DNA of 42,082 nucleotides from Paludibaculum sp. GTDB lineage: Bacteria; Acidobacteriota; Terriglobia; Bryobacterales; Bryobacteraceae. Location of the stretch: NCBI GenBank assembly GCA_029973955.1, contig JARKQJ010000006.1, positions 1-42,082 on the forward strand. Direction: 5' to 3'. The notes beneath the pieces are model-generated. The model searched no databases. It was not told the DNA's origin and was given only the letters and a program-made list of their open reading frames with translations. The position numbers and the translations under genes were made by a program. Positions 19,449-27,628 of this stretch are shown in pieces. Numbering within the stretch: position 1 is the first letter of the stretch; each line of letters starts with the position of its first letter.

Positions 19449-20717
19449 ATGAGCCAACCGCAGCAGCCCACGCGTACGCGCCATTGGGTTATCGTCTTCG
19501 CCGTGACCCTGGCGGTGTTGTCCTACGTCGATCGAGTGGCCATCAGCCAGGCGGCTCCGGCCATCTCGCACGACCTCGGCTTCGACAAGGCGCAGATGGG
19601 CATGATTTTCTCCGCCTTCGCGCTGGCCTACGCGCTCTTTGAGATCCCGGGCGGATGGTTGGGAGACTGGATGGGCCCGCGCCGCGTGCTGATGCGCATC
19701 GTGCTGTGGTGGTCTTTCTTCACCGTCGCCACCGGCTGGATGTGGAACTTCACATCGATGTGGGTCACCCGTTTTCTGTTCGGCGCCGGCGAGGCCGGCT
19801 GCTTCCCCAACCTCACCAAATCATTCAGCACCTGGCTGCCGCCTCAGGAGCGCGTTCGCGCCCAGGGCTTCCTCTGGTCGTTCGCCCGCTGGGGCGGGGC
19901 ATTCACGCCGCCCCTGTTTGCGTTCCTCTTCACCTGGATGGGATGGCGCCAGGTCTTCTACGTCTTCGGCGCCGTTGGGCTGGTTTGGGCCGTGCTCTTC
20001 TACCGCTGGTATCGCGACAATCCCAAAGACCACCCCTCGGTCAACGCCGCCGAACTGGCGCTGCTGCAAGGCGCGGAAAACACCGCCTCCGGCCACGGCG
20101 ACGTACCCTGGGGCAAGCTGATCTCTTCGGGATCAGTGTGGCTGCTGTGGGCCCAGTATTTCCTCATCACCTACCCGTGGTACTTCTACATCACCTGGCT
20201 GCCGACCTACCTCCAGGAAGGCCGCCATCTCGACATGAAGACCGCCGCCAGCTATGCCGTGCTTCCTCTGCTCTTCGGCGGCTTCGGCTCCTTGACCTGC
20301 GGCTTCATCTCCAAATCCATCGCCAAACGCGTCGGCTCACTGGACCGCACGCGCCGCATCCTCGGCGTCACCGGTTTCCTCGGCGCCAGCGCTTGCCTGC
20401 TGCTCTCCATGCACCTGCACGACCCCCTCTTTGCCATGATCGCCATGGGTCTGGCCTCGTTCTGCAACGATCTGGTCGTGCCCGGTGCCTGGACCGGCTG
20501 CATGGAGGTGGGCGGCAAGTACGCCGGCACGCTCTCCGGCTCCATGAACATGATGGGCAATGCCGCAGGCATCCTCGCCCCCACCATCGGCGGCTTTATC
20601 CTGAAGCGCACCGGTGGGGACTGGTCTCTCTTCCTGTACTCCATGGCCTTCGCCTACTTCCTCGGCGCGTTCTGCTGGCCCTTTATCAATACCGCCAAAC
20701 CCATCGATCAGGACTGA
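19449..20717 (+). CDS. MFS transporter, anion:cation symporter (hexuronate/sugar acid) type
   Basis: 422 residues with 12 predicted membrane helices and the MFS loop-2 motif GGWLGDWMGPRRVL. The opening (WVIVFAVTLAVLSYVDRVAISQAAPAIS) and the loop R-D-N-P-K-D-H-P-S-V-N-A-A-E match the ACS family, which takes up hexuronates, glucarate and related sugar acids. The next gene, a secreted BNR-type sialidase, starts one base after its stop. A sensible reading is that the enzyme frees an acidic sugar outside the cytoplasm and this carrier imports it. GGGGAC lies six bases before the ATG. The substrate itself is not proven. Confidence 0.9.
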   Translation: MSQPQQPTRTRHWVIVFAVTLAVLSYVDRVAISQAAPAISHDLGFDKAQMGMIFSAFALAYALFEIPGGWLGDWMGPRRVLMRIVLWWSFFTVATGWMWNFTSMWVTRFLFGAGEAGCFPNLTKSFSTWLPPQERVRAQGFLWSFARWGGAFTPPLFAFLFTWMGWRQVFYVFGAVGLVWAVLFYRWYRDNPKDHPSVNAAELALLQGAENTASGHGDVPWGKLISSGSVWLLWAQYFLITYPWYFYITWLPTYLQEGRHLDMKTAASYAVLPLLFGGFGSLTCGFISKSIAKRVGSLDRTRRILGVTGFLGASACLLLSMHLHDPLFAMIAMGLASFCNDLVVPGAWTGCMEVGGKYAGTLSGSMNMMGNAAGILAPTIGGFILKRTGGDWSLFLYSMAFAYFLGAFCWPFINTAKPIDQD

Positions 20718-20718
20718 C

Positions 20719-21768
20719 ATGAAAAAGACAATTCTGCTGGCTTTCCTCGGCCTCGCTCTTCAGGCCCAGGTGAACGTCGAACGAGTCTTCGGGCCCGAGA
20801 TCAAGACCGGCCCCTACAAGCACCCCGCCTCCATCTGTGCGCTGGACAATGGGGACCTCCTCATCACCTACTACGGCGGCGAAGGCGAGTATGCCACCTC
20901 CACGGCCGTCTTTCTCTCTCGCCTCAAGGCCGGCACCAAGCAGTGGACCCCGCCCCGCATCATCGCCCAGGACCCCCTGCGCTCCGTAGGAAACGGCGTG
21001 GCCTGGCAGTCCCCCGACGGCCGCGTCTGGCTCTTCTACGTCATCCGCTTCGGCGACACCTGGAGCAACTCCCGCATCGCCATCAAGGTCTCCAAGGACC
21101 GCGGCGAAACGTGGTCGGACTCCTCGTTGCTCCGCCTCGAAGAGGGCTGGATGGTGCGAGGCAAGCCCATCACGCTGGCGAACGGCGAGTGGGTCCTGCC
21201 CATCTACCACGAGACCGGAGCGGACCGCGAACACGTCGGGCCCGACTCCGCCTCGCTCTTTCTGCTCTACAATCCGAAGACCAAGCAGTGGACACCCACC
21301 GGCCGGATCCGCTCCTCCAACGGCAACATTCAACCCTCGCCGGTCGAACTCTCCCCCGGCCATCTGCTCGCCTACTGCCGGCGCGGCGGCGGCTACGAAC
21401 CCACCGAGAAAGGCTGGATTGTTGCCGCCACGTCCAACGACGGCGGCCACACCTGGTCTGAAGGCCGTAACACCGAACTGCCCAACCCCAACTCCGCGGT
21501 GGAACTGATCAAGCTCGCCAGCGGCAAGCTCCTGCTGGTTTACAACCCCAGCATGACGGACCGCGTACCCCTGACCGCCGCCCTCTCCGAGGACAACGGC
21601 AAGACCTGGCCCCGCAGGATCGACATCGCCAAAGGCCCCGGCGGATTGGCCTATCCCAGCGCCGTTCAGACCAAGGACGGCGTTGTTCACGTGGTCTACA
21701 CCAGCGACGACCGCAAGGTGATTCGCCACGCCACGCTGCGGGAACCCGACATCCCGCCTGCCCACTAG
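20719..21768 (+). CDS. Exported sialidase-like BNR-repeat protein, copy 1
   Basis: 349 residues with a short signal peptide (MKKTILLAFLGLALQAQ). A six-bladed beta-propeller of the BNR_2 sialidase group: Asp-box repeats S-K-D-R-G-E-T-W, S-N-D-G-G-H-T-W and S-E-D-N-G-K-T-W are clear. These proteins cleave terminal acidic sugars, or in many cases other glycans. The ATG follows the transporter stop by one base, so the pair is an operon. An in-frame reading that begins earlier runs through the transporter gene and is not real. A second such protein is at 35933-37120. Confidence 0.88.
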   Translation: MKKTILLAFLGLALQAQVNVERVFGPEIKTGPYKHPASICALDNGDLLITYYGGEGEYATSTAVFLSRLKAGTKQWTPPRIIAQDPLRSVGNGVAWQSPDGRVWLFYVIRFGDTWSNSRIAIKVSKDRGETWSDSSLLRLEEGWMVRGKPITLANGEWVLPIYHETGADREHVGPDSASLFLLYNPKTKQWTPTGRIRSSNGNIQPSPVELSPGHLLAYCRRGGGYEPTEKGWIVAATSNDGGHTWSEGRNTELPNPNSAVELIKLASGKLLLVYNPSMTDRVPLTAALSEDNGKTWPRRIDIAKGPGGLAYPSAVQTKDGVVHVVYTSDDRKVIRHATLREPDIPPAH

Positions 21769-21788
21769 TTGACAATTCGGTGTATAGT
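21769..21788 (+). promoter_or_regulatory. Promoter-like elements ahead of infC
   Basis: A perfect TTGACA (21769-21774) begins right after the sialidase stop, and TATAGT lies at 21783-21788. Their spacing is only 8 bp, so they cannot be one promoter. TTGACA with TTTAAG (21791-21796) gives 16 bp. Which pair is used is unclear. Confidence 0.4.
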
Positions 21789-21835
21789 GGTTTAAGGGAG
21801 TACTGACTGAAGAAAGCCAGACCCTGTGATTTCAA

Positions 21836-21883
21836 CAGATCGGGCGACCGCCTCAAGCTTTGCGGCGGAACGCCCGAGTTCTG
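21836..21883 (+). promoter_or_regulatory. Structured RNA leader of infC
   Basis: A long nested hairpin in the 165-nt gap before infC. TCGGGCG (21840-21846) pairs with CGCCCGA (21871-21877). Inside it CCGCC (21848-21852) pairs with GGCGG (21864-21868). CAGA (21836-21839) pairs with TCTG (21880-21883) outside, across a two-base bulge. It could control infC expression, like other infC leaders, or only stabilise the mRNA. Confidence 0.5.
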
Positions 21884-21908
21884 TTTGAGGAGCCACCCGA
21901 TCCACTCC

Positions 21909-21947
21909 ATGATGATTCAGAAGAACCTGCCGCATGTATCCTTCTAG
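21909..21947 (+). other. Possible 12-codon upstream ORF overlapping the infC start
   Basis: ATG-ATG then ten more codons and a TAG (peptide MMIQKNLPHVSF). It starts 25 nt before infC and ends 14 nt inside it in another frame. A GAGGAG lies 17 nt upstream, rather far. Translation of this ORF would bring ribosomes to the infC start, which has only a weak site of its own. Confidence 0.3.
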
Positions 21948-22551
21948 GTTTCCCCGTCCCCGCGTCAAAATTAGAGAGAACGTCAACGAGGCCATCCGGG
22001 CGCGCGAAGTGCGCGCCGTGTTTCCAGACGGAGTAGTGGAGGTCCTGCCGACGCAGCAGGCCATCCGCCGGGCCCAGGAACTTGGCCTCGATCTCATCCT
22101 CATCGCCCCCACGGCGGAACCGCCGGTCGCCAAGGCCATGGACTATGGCCAGTGGCAGTATGAGCAGAAGAAGAAACAGCACGAGGCCAAGAAGAAGCAG
22201 CACGTGATCCAGGTGAAGGAGCTCAAATTCCGCCCTAACACCGACGACCACGACTACAACTTCAAGATGAACCACGCCATGCGCTTCCTCGGGGAAGGCA
22301 ACCGCGTGAAGGCGATTGTGCAGTTTCGCGGACGCGAAATCGCCCATACGGATCTGGGGCGCAAGTTGTTGATGCGCTTCGCCGAAGACCTTGCCCCATA
22401 CGGTACGGTCGAAGGCCAGCCCCGCCTGGAGGGCCGCAACGCCCACGTCATCATCAGTCCCATCAAGAAGGACACCAAGGACAAGGCGAAGGACAAGGAC
22501 AAGCCGAAACTGGCTTCCCCCGTGGCGCCGCCTGCTCCCGCTAAGAACTAG
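21934..22551 (+). CDS. infC: Translation initiation factor IF-3
   Basis: 205 residues. The N-domain (N-E-A-I-R-A-R-E-V-R, G-L-D-L-I-L-I-A-P-T-A-E-P-P-V-A-K-A-M-D-Y-G) and the C-domain (K-E-L-K-F-R-P-N-T-D-D-H-D-Y, then R-F-L-G-E-G-N-R-V-K) are standard. IF-3 binds the 30S subunit and checks initiator tRNA and start codon. The C-terminus is about 25 residues longer than usual, Lys/Asp then Pro/Ala rich. In-frame stop TGA at 21913 leaves only the ATG at 21934 as start. In most bacteria rpmI and rplT follow; here a glycerophosphodiesterase gene does, 22 nt on, which is unusual. Confidence 0.96.
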   Translation: MYPSRFPRPRVKIRENVNEAIRAREVRAVFPDGVVEVLPTQQAIRRAQELGLDLILIAPTAEPPVAKAMDYGQWQYEQKKKQHEAKKKQHVIQVKELKFRPNTDDHDYNFKMNHAMRFLGEGNRVKAIVQFRGREIAHTDLGRKLLMRFAEDLAPYGTVEGQPRLEGRNAHVIISPIKKDTKDKAKDKDKPKLASPVAPPAPAKN

Positions 22552-22573
22552 GATCGACTGCTAGGAGGGCTGA

Positions 22574-23209
22574 ATGGCTCGTACGATTCGTGTCATTGCT
22601 CACCGCGGCGCCCATGAGAACCAGCCGCAGAATTCGCTGGCAGCCTACCAGGCCGCGATTGACCTGGGCTGTGACTACATCGAGATCGATCTGCGCACGT
22701 CCGGCCGCGGCCAACTGCTGATCAAACACGACGCGCTGAAAGAGGGCGATTCCCTGCCCTCTTTCGATGAGGTTCTGGCCCTCGCCAAGGGCAAGATCCG
22801 CATCTATCTTGACGTCAAGCAGGCGCTCCCCGCCGCCATCGTCGGTGCCGTGGAACAGCGGGGCATGCAAGACTCCATCCTGACTTACGGCGGATTCCAA
22901 CTCCTCCGCGACCTCGTGCAGTTGCGCCCCGGCTGGCCCTGCATGCCCGAGGCCGTCAACGAGACTCTGTTGAAGCAGAACCTCGCCGAATTGAAGCCTC
23001 CTGCCGTGGCCTTCTCGGACGGCGACTTCCGGCCCGAACTGGTCCAGCTCTCCCTCACGGCAGGATGCGAGGTCTTCCTGGATCGTCAGGGCAAGACCGA
23101 TTACCCCGAATATTGGGAGAAAGCGATCCAGACCGGCGCCACGGGCATCCAAACGGACCGCCCCTCCGCACTGCTCGCCTGGCTGCGCGCCAACCACCTG
23201 CGCGCGTAA
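22574..23209 (+). CDS. Glycerophosphodiester phosphodiesterase family protein
   Basis: 211 residues, short for the family but complete. The active-site pieces are there: I-A-H-R-G-A-H-E-N (catalytic HRG), Y-I-E-I-D-L-R (E and D metal ligands), and L-L-I-K-H-D (second His). These hydrolyse glycerophosphodiesters to glycerol 3-phosphate and an alcohol, using a TIM barrel with a metal ion. No signal peptide, so cytosolic. A strong AGGAGGG lies six to seven bases before the ATG. It may be cotranscribed with infC. Substrate unknown. Confidence 0.88.
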   Translation: MARTIRVIAHRGAHENQPQNSLAAYQAAIDLGCDYIEIDLRTSGRGQLLIKHDALKEGDSLPSFDEVLALAKGKIRIYLDVKQALPAAIVGAVEQRGMQDSILTYGGFQLLRDLVQLRPGWPCMPEAVNETLLKQNLAELKPPAVAFSDGDFRPELVQLSLTAGCEVFLDRQGKTDYPEYWEKAIQTGATGIQTDRPSALLAWLRANHLRA

Positions 23210-23217
23210 GGCCCCGC

Positions 23218-23223
23218 TATAAT
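23218..23223 (+). promoter_or_regulatory. -10 element for the acylation cassette
   Basis: Perfect TATAAT in the gap between the phosphodiesterase stop and the MBOAT ATG at 23251. It gives a leader of about 20 nt with no Shine-Dalgarno site. No good -35 is seen. It would drive the five-gene cassette to 28561. Confidence 0.55.
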
Positions 23224-23250
23224 TAGAAGTTTGCGCCCGCGCGCTCGCGC

Positions 23251-24660
23251 ATGCTTCTTTCCAGCTCTATCTATTTCGTATTCCTGACAGCGGTCTTCCT
23301 CCTCTACTGGCCGCTGCAGCGGTGGCGCGCCCTGGGTCTGTCCGTTCTCCTCTTCGCCAATCTCTTTTTCTATGCGAAGTGGGACCTCTTCTACCTCGCT
23401 CTCATCCCCTCTGCCGCTTTCATCGACTACTCCATCGGACTCGGACTGGGCCATTTTGCCGATGCCCGCGCGCGGCGCGCGCTGGTGTCCGCCAGCGTAC
23501 TGATGAATCTCGCCATCCTGGCGTCGTTCAAATACATGCCCTTCTTCCTCTCCTCCTGGGCCGGCCTCACCAATACGAAGGCGCCCGAATGGCACTGGAC
23601 CTTCCCCCTGGGCATCTCGTTCTACTGCTTCCAGTCGCTCACCTACACCATCGATCTCTACCGCAAAGACGGCAAGCCCGTTCGCAGCCTGCTCACGCAC
23701 ATCACCTCCGTTACCTTCTTTCCCACCACGCTGAGTGGCCCCATCACGCGTGTCCTGTCACTGGCCCCCCAACTGGAGAGGACCGGCAAGACCCTGGCCG
23801 ACAGCGAAAGCGGCCGCGCCCTCTGGCGCATCGGCCTGGGCCTGCTGAAGAAGTTCCTCATCGCCGACTACCTCGCGGAGAACCTTGCCAACCGCGTCTT
23901 CGACACCCCGAACCTCTACACGGGCCTGGAGGCGCTGATCGGCGTCTACGCTTACGCCCTTCAGCTCTACTACGACTTCTCCGGCTACAGCGATATCGCC
24001 ATCGGTAGCGCCCAACTCCTGGGCCTCAAACTCCCCGAGAACTTCAACCGCCCGTACCAATCCCTGAACATCAGCGAATTCTGGCGCCGCTGGCACATCA
24101 GCCTTTCCAACTGGCTGCGGGATTACCTCTATTTCTCGCTCCCCGGCCTGCGCTCGAAGTGGAAGATCTTCACCTATACAAATCTCTTCGTCACCATGCT
24201 GCTGGGCGGCCTCTGGCATGGCGCCAGTTGGAATTTCGTGATCTGGGGCGCTCTGCATGGCGCCGCGCTCGCCATCCATCACGGCTTCCGCGCGGCGCGC
24301 GGCAACCCCGTTCCCTCCACAAACGGGGCCGTGCGGTTCCTGTCACGCCTCCTCACCTTCCACTTCGTTGTCTTCGCGTGGATCTTTTTCCGCGCCTCTT
24401 CGCTGGACAACGCCTTCGAAGTGCTGGCCCGCATCGCTTCGCTCACCGCCAGCCTTGCCAATATCTCGCTACCCATCGCCGTCGTCATCGCCGTGGCCAT
24501 CGTCGCCCACTACCTGCCGAAGAAGGTCGCCGACTACTGCTGCGGCTTGTTCATCAAGGTTCCGTTCTACGCCCAGGCCGCTGTGCTGACGATGTTGGTC
24601 CTGGCCATCGAATACGTTGCGGTGACTGGCGCCGCGCCGTTCCTCTACACGAAGTTCTGA
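23251..24660 (+). CDS. MBOAT-family membrane O-acyltransferase (AlgI/DltB-like)
   Basis: 469 residues with about ten membrane helices. The family region is clear: F-N-R-P-Y-Q-S-L-N-I-S-E-F-W-R-R-W-H-I-S-L-S-N-W-L-R-D-Y, then L-L-G-G-L-W-H-G-A-S-W-N-F-V-I-W-G with the likely catalytic H323, matching the essential His of AlgI. These proteins move an acyl group across or at the membrane onto a polymer outside. In AlgI the acceptor is alginate, in DltB it is teichoic acid. It heads a cassette with two SGNH proteins, an acyl carrier protein and a KAS III homologue, so its donor is probably an acyl-ACP rather than acetyl-CoA. Confidence 0.93.
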   Translation: MLLSSSIYFVFLTAVFLLYWPLQRWRALGLSVLLFANLFFYAKWDLFYLALIPSAAFIDYSIGLGLGHFADARARRALVSASVLMNLAILASFKYMPFFLSSWAGLTNTKAPEWHWTFPLGISFYCFQSLTYTIDLYRKDGKPVRSLLTHITSVTFFPTTLSGPITRVLSLAPQLERTGKTLADSESGRALWRIGLGLLKKFLIADYLAENLANRVFDTPNLYTGLEALIGVYAYALQLYYDFSGYSDIAIGSAQLLGLKLPENFNRPYQSLNISEFWRRWHISLSNWLRDYLYFSLPGLRSKWKIFTYTNLFVTMLLGGLWHGASWNFVIWGALHGAALAIHHGFRAARGNPVPSTNGAVRFLSRLLTFHFVVFAWIFFRASSLDNAFEVLARIASLTASLANISLPIAVVIAVAIVAHYLPKKVADYCCGLFIKVPFYAQAAVLTMLVLAIEYVAVTGAAPFLYTKF

Positions 24661-24667
24661 CACGATC

Positions 24668-26071
24668 ATGAAGTCGCCCTGGCCCCTAAAACCGCTTCTC
24701 GCCCTAGCCTCCTTTGGCCTCATGATCACGCTGCCCCAGTACATCCCGCAGTGGTACAACTGGCGCATCTACGAGTGGGCCGCGGCCGCCAGCATCCTGG
24801 ACTTCCAGCCTCGCTCCCACGGCTCCAACCCCATGGAAGAGGAGATGGAGCGGCTCAAGCCCGACGCCTCCCATCTGCGACGGGACGAGGCTCGCATTGT
24901 GGATCCGACGGGCGCCATGGACGAGTTCTATGCCGCGCTCCTCAGGACGGAGCGGCAGCAGTCCGGCGCCGTCACCCGCATCCTTCATTACGGCGACTCT
25001 CCAACCACGGCAGACCTCATCACCGCCGATGTCCGCAACTTCCTACAGACCCGTTTCGGTGACGCCGGCCATGGCACCTACCTCATCGGCAAGCCCTGGG
25101 CGTGGTACGCTCACCGCGGCGTCGATGTCTCTTTCCAGGGCTGGCAGATGGATCCCGCCACCCTCAAGAAGCAGCCGGACGGCCGCTACGGCCTCGGCGG
25201 TGTCAGCTTTATCGGCTCGGCCGGCGCGTCCAGCACGATCAAGCTGAAGAGACCCGGCCACACCCACCTGGTGGTCTCCTATCTCGGGCAACCCGGCGGA
25301 GGGCAGGTTCAGATTCAGGCGAACGGCATCGACGTTGGCACTCTGGACACCAACATGCCCCAGGTGGCCGCTGTGGAACAGGCTTACGAGATTCCCACGG
25401 AAGCCCAGGAGTTCACCATCCGGGTGATTCAGGGGAAGGTGCGCCTTTTCGATGTCGAGTTTCACAGGAACACACCAGGCATCGTCTACGACAGCATTGG
25501 CCTCAACGGAACGTGGGCCGGCGTGCTGGCGTCGCATATGAATGGAGACCACTGGATCGAGGAGCTCCGTCTCGCCAAGCCCAACCTGGTCATCATCAAC
25601 TATGGAACCAATGAGAGCGGGTACCGCAACTACGTTGAAACCAGCTACCCCAAGGACGTCCGGGAGATCCTGCGCCGCGTCAAGACGGCCGTTCCGGAGG
25701 CATCCATTCTCATGATGAGTCCGATGGACCGTGGCGCCCGGGAAGCTGGTGGCGCCATTGGTACAGTGGCCTCCCTGCCCCAACTCGTCTCCGTCCAGGC
25801 GAAACTCGCCATCGAAAACAACTGCGCCTTCTTCAACACATTCCAGGCCATGGGCGGCCCCGGAACCATGGGCCGGTGGTATATGGCCGAACCTCGGCTC
25901 GTCAGTGCCGATTTCATCCACCCGCTGCCCGCCGGCGCGCGCATTGTGGGCACACTGCTATACGACGCGCTGATGGACGGCTACAACAGTTACAAGCAGC
26001 GCCTCCTGCGCCAGACCATGGCCGCGGCGCCGGCTGACAAATCGCGCGGCAAGGCGGAGGCGAAGCCCTGA
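24668..26071 (+). CDS. SGNH/GDSL-family protein 1, membrane-anchored
   Basis: 467 residues. One N-terminal hydrophobic helix (about 8-26) suggests an anchor or uncleaved signal, with the rest outside. SGNH blocks: H-Y-G-D-S111 (nucleophile Ser), N-Y-G-T-N-E-S (block III Asn) and D415-F-I-H418 (catalytic Asp/His). A beta-rich insertion (about 170-290) sits between the first and second blocks, as in AlgX/AlgJ-like acetyltransferases. Such proteins pass the acyl group from the MBOAT partner to a polysaccharide, or act as esterases. It is 7 nt after the MBOAT stop, and its last base is the first base of the next ATG (TGATG). Confidence 0.87.
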   Translation: MKSPWPLKPLLALASFGLMITLPQYIPQWYNWRIYEWAAAASILDFQPRSHGSNPMEEEMERLKPDASHLRRDEARIVDPTGAMDEFYAALLRTERQQSGAVTRILHYGDSPTTADLITADVRNFLQTRFGDAGHGTYLIGKPWAWYAHRGVDVSFQGWQMDPATLKKQPDGRYGLGGVSFIGSAGASSTIKLKRPGHTHLVVSYLGQPGGGQVQIQANGIDVGTLDTNMPQVAAVEQAYEIPTEAQEFTIRVIQGKVRLFDVEFHRNTPGIVYDSIGLNGTWAGVLASHMNGDHWIEELRLAKPNLVIINYGTNESGYRNYVETSYPKDVREILRRVKTAVPEASILMMSPMDRGAREAGGAIGTVASLPQLVSVQAKLAIENNCAFFNTFQAMGGPGTMGRWYMAEPRLVSADFIHPLPAGARIVGTLLYDALMDGYNSYKQRLLRQTMAAAPADKSRGKAEAKP

Positions 26072-27435
26072 TGAGGATCTACGCTGCCTTGCTGGCCGTC
26101 TGCTGTTCGTTCGCATTCGCCGTCGCGCCGGCCGCCAAGCCCGCGGCAAAGAAGCCGGCCAAGAAGAAGACTGCAGTCCGTTCCACCGTTCCCAAACCAC
26201 CACCCACGACTGCCGAGCAGCGCGCCATCGCCACATCTTCAGTCCATAGCCGCATCGAAAGTTCTGTCGAACTCGGCATCCAGAACGCCTCCGCCATGGT
26301 GCCGTTCTACGAGATGCTCTACCGCCTGGAAACCACGCCTGACGCTGAACCCGTGCGCGTTCTCCAATTCGGCGATTCCCATACCGCCTCGGACGATTGG
26401 ACCGCCGCCATCCGTGCCCGCTTCCAGCAGAAGTTCGGCGACGGCGGCCCCGGCTTCACGCAGGCCGGGCGTCCTTACCTCGGCTACCGGCGCTACGACT
26501 CGAAAGGCAGCATGACCCGCGGCTGGAAACCGGTCGGCCTGCTGGCCCGCGAAGGCGATGGCTGGTACGGTCTGGCAGGCGTCGGGATCGACACCAGGCT
26601 GGCAGGCCAGACGATCTCGCTCGAAGCGGAAGGCGAATCGGTTGAGGTCTTCTATCTCCGCCAGCCCGGAGGCGGCCGCATCACCTTGATGGAGAATGGC
26701 GAGCCGCTCGAGACCATTCCGACCGACAACGAACTCGGTCCAGGATACTATCGCCATACCCTCCCCTCCGGACCGCATTCGCTCTCCCTTCGTACAGAGG
26801 ACAGCCAGCCCGTGCGCGTCTTCGGCTGGGTCCTGGAGAAGCGGCGCGGCATCACCTGGGAAACGCTCGGCGTCAATGGAGCACAGGCAGACTTGCTCCT
26901 GCTCCAGCAGGAGGCCCTGCTGAAGAATCACATCGCGCGCCGCAACCCCGCGCTGGTCGTCCTTGCCTATGGCACCAATGAAGCCCGCCGGCCAGACTGG
27001 ACCGTTGAGAGCTACCGGGAAACGCTCCACCGCGTCATCGCGCTCATCAGGGAGGCCGCTCCAGCCGCGAGCATTCTGATTGTCGGCGCTCCGGACCAGA
27101 TGCTCCGCTCACGCCGCCGAATCGCCCCGATGGAGGGCGTGGACCGCATCCTGGCCGCCCAGCGCGAAGCCGCCTTGCAGTATGGCTGCGGTTTCTGGAA
27201 TCTGAGGTCCGCTATGGGTGGCCCCCAATCCATGAAACAATGGGTTCAGGCCGGAATGGCCCAGGGAGATTTCGTGCACTTCACGTCGCCGGGGTACCGG
27301 CTGCTTGGAGATGCCCTGTATGAACTCCTCACGGGGCAGTACGGTGTCTTTCAAAGTGTGCGAAAGCAACTGATAGGAACTATCGAGAATGGACCGCAGA
27401 GCACAACTCATTCAGATCATTCAGGCCGTAACTAA
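26071..27435 (+). CDS. SGNH/GDSL-family protein 2, exported
   Basis: 454 residues with a signal peptide (about 1-18) and a basic Ala/Pro/Lys linker (about 20-48). It has the same architecture as the preceding protein: F-G-D-S103-H-T, A-Y-G-T-N-E-A and D400-F-V-H403, with a beta-rich insertion between. It is a diverged paralogue. Two SGNH proteins beside one MBOAT could be a transferase and a proofreading esterase, or act on two positions. The start is coupled to the preceding stop (TGATG). Its final 47 nt overlap the acyl carrier gene. Confidence 0.87.
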   Translation: MRIYAALLAVCCSFAFAVAPAAKPAAKKPAKKKTAVRSTVPKPPPTTAEQRAIATSSVHSRIESSVELGIQNASAMVPFYEMLYRLETTPDAEPVRVLQFGDSHTASDDWTAAIRARFQQKFGDGGPGFTQAGRPYLGYRRYDSKGSMTRGWKPVGLLAREGDGWYGLAGVGIDTRLAGQTISLEAEGESVEVFYLRQPGGGRITLMENGEPLETIPTDNELGPGYYRHTLPSGPHSLSLRTEDSQPVRVFGWVLEKRRGITWETLGVNGAQADLLLLQQEALLKNHIARRNPALVVLAYGTNEARRPDWTVESYRETLHRVIALIREAAPAASILIVGAPDQMLRSRRRIAPMEGVDRILAAQREAALQYGCGFWNLRSAMGGPQSMKQWVQAGMAQGDFVHFTSPGYRLLGDALYELLTGQYGVFQSVRKQLIGTIENGPQSTTHSDHSGRN

Positions 27436-27622
27436 GAAGGAGACGGTCCTCGAACCCGACGAGTCCCTGTTCGATTCGGGCCTGCTCGACTCTTTCGCCC
27501 TGCCGGACCTGGTAAGCGCCCTTGAGCAGGAGTTCTCCATCCAGATCCCCGATTCGGACCTCAACCCCCGTAAGTTTGATTCCATCGAGAGGATCGAAGC
27601 ATATCTCGATTCGAGGACTTAA
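27389..27622 (+). CDS. Acyl carrier protein
   Basis: 77 residues, four-helix ACP fold. The 4'-phosphopantetheine site is D-S-G-L-L-D-S35-F-A-L (usual D-S-L). Acidic helix 2 (L-P-D-L-V-S-A-L-E-Q-E-F) is normal, but the protein is close to DltC in length and in lacking most of the fatty-acid ACP consensus. It overlaps the second SGNH gene by 47 nt and is 6 nt before the KAS III homologue. It is therefore a dedicated carrier for the cassette, not the general fatty-acid ACP. A holo-ACP synthase must act from elsewhere. Confidence 0.9.
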   Translation: MDRRAQLIQIIQAVTKKETVLEPDESLFDSGLLDSFALPDLVSALEQEFSIQIPDSDLNPRKFDSIERIEAYLDSRT

Positions 27623-27628
27623 CGAACA

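Noticed and set aside
21769..21788. TTGACA and TATAGT as a single strong infC promoter
   Set aside because: Spacing is 8 bp, too short for one sigma-70 type promoter.
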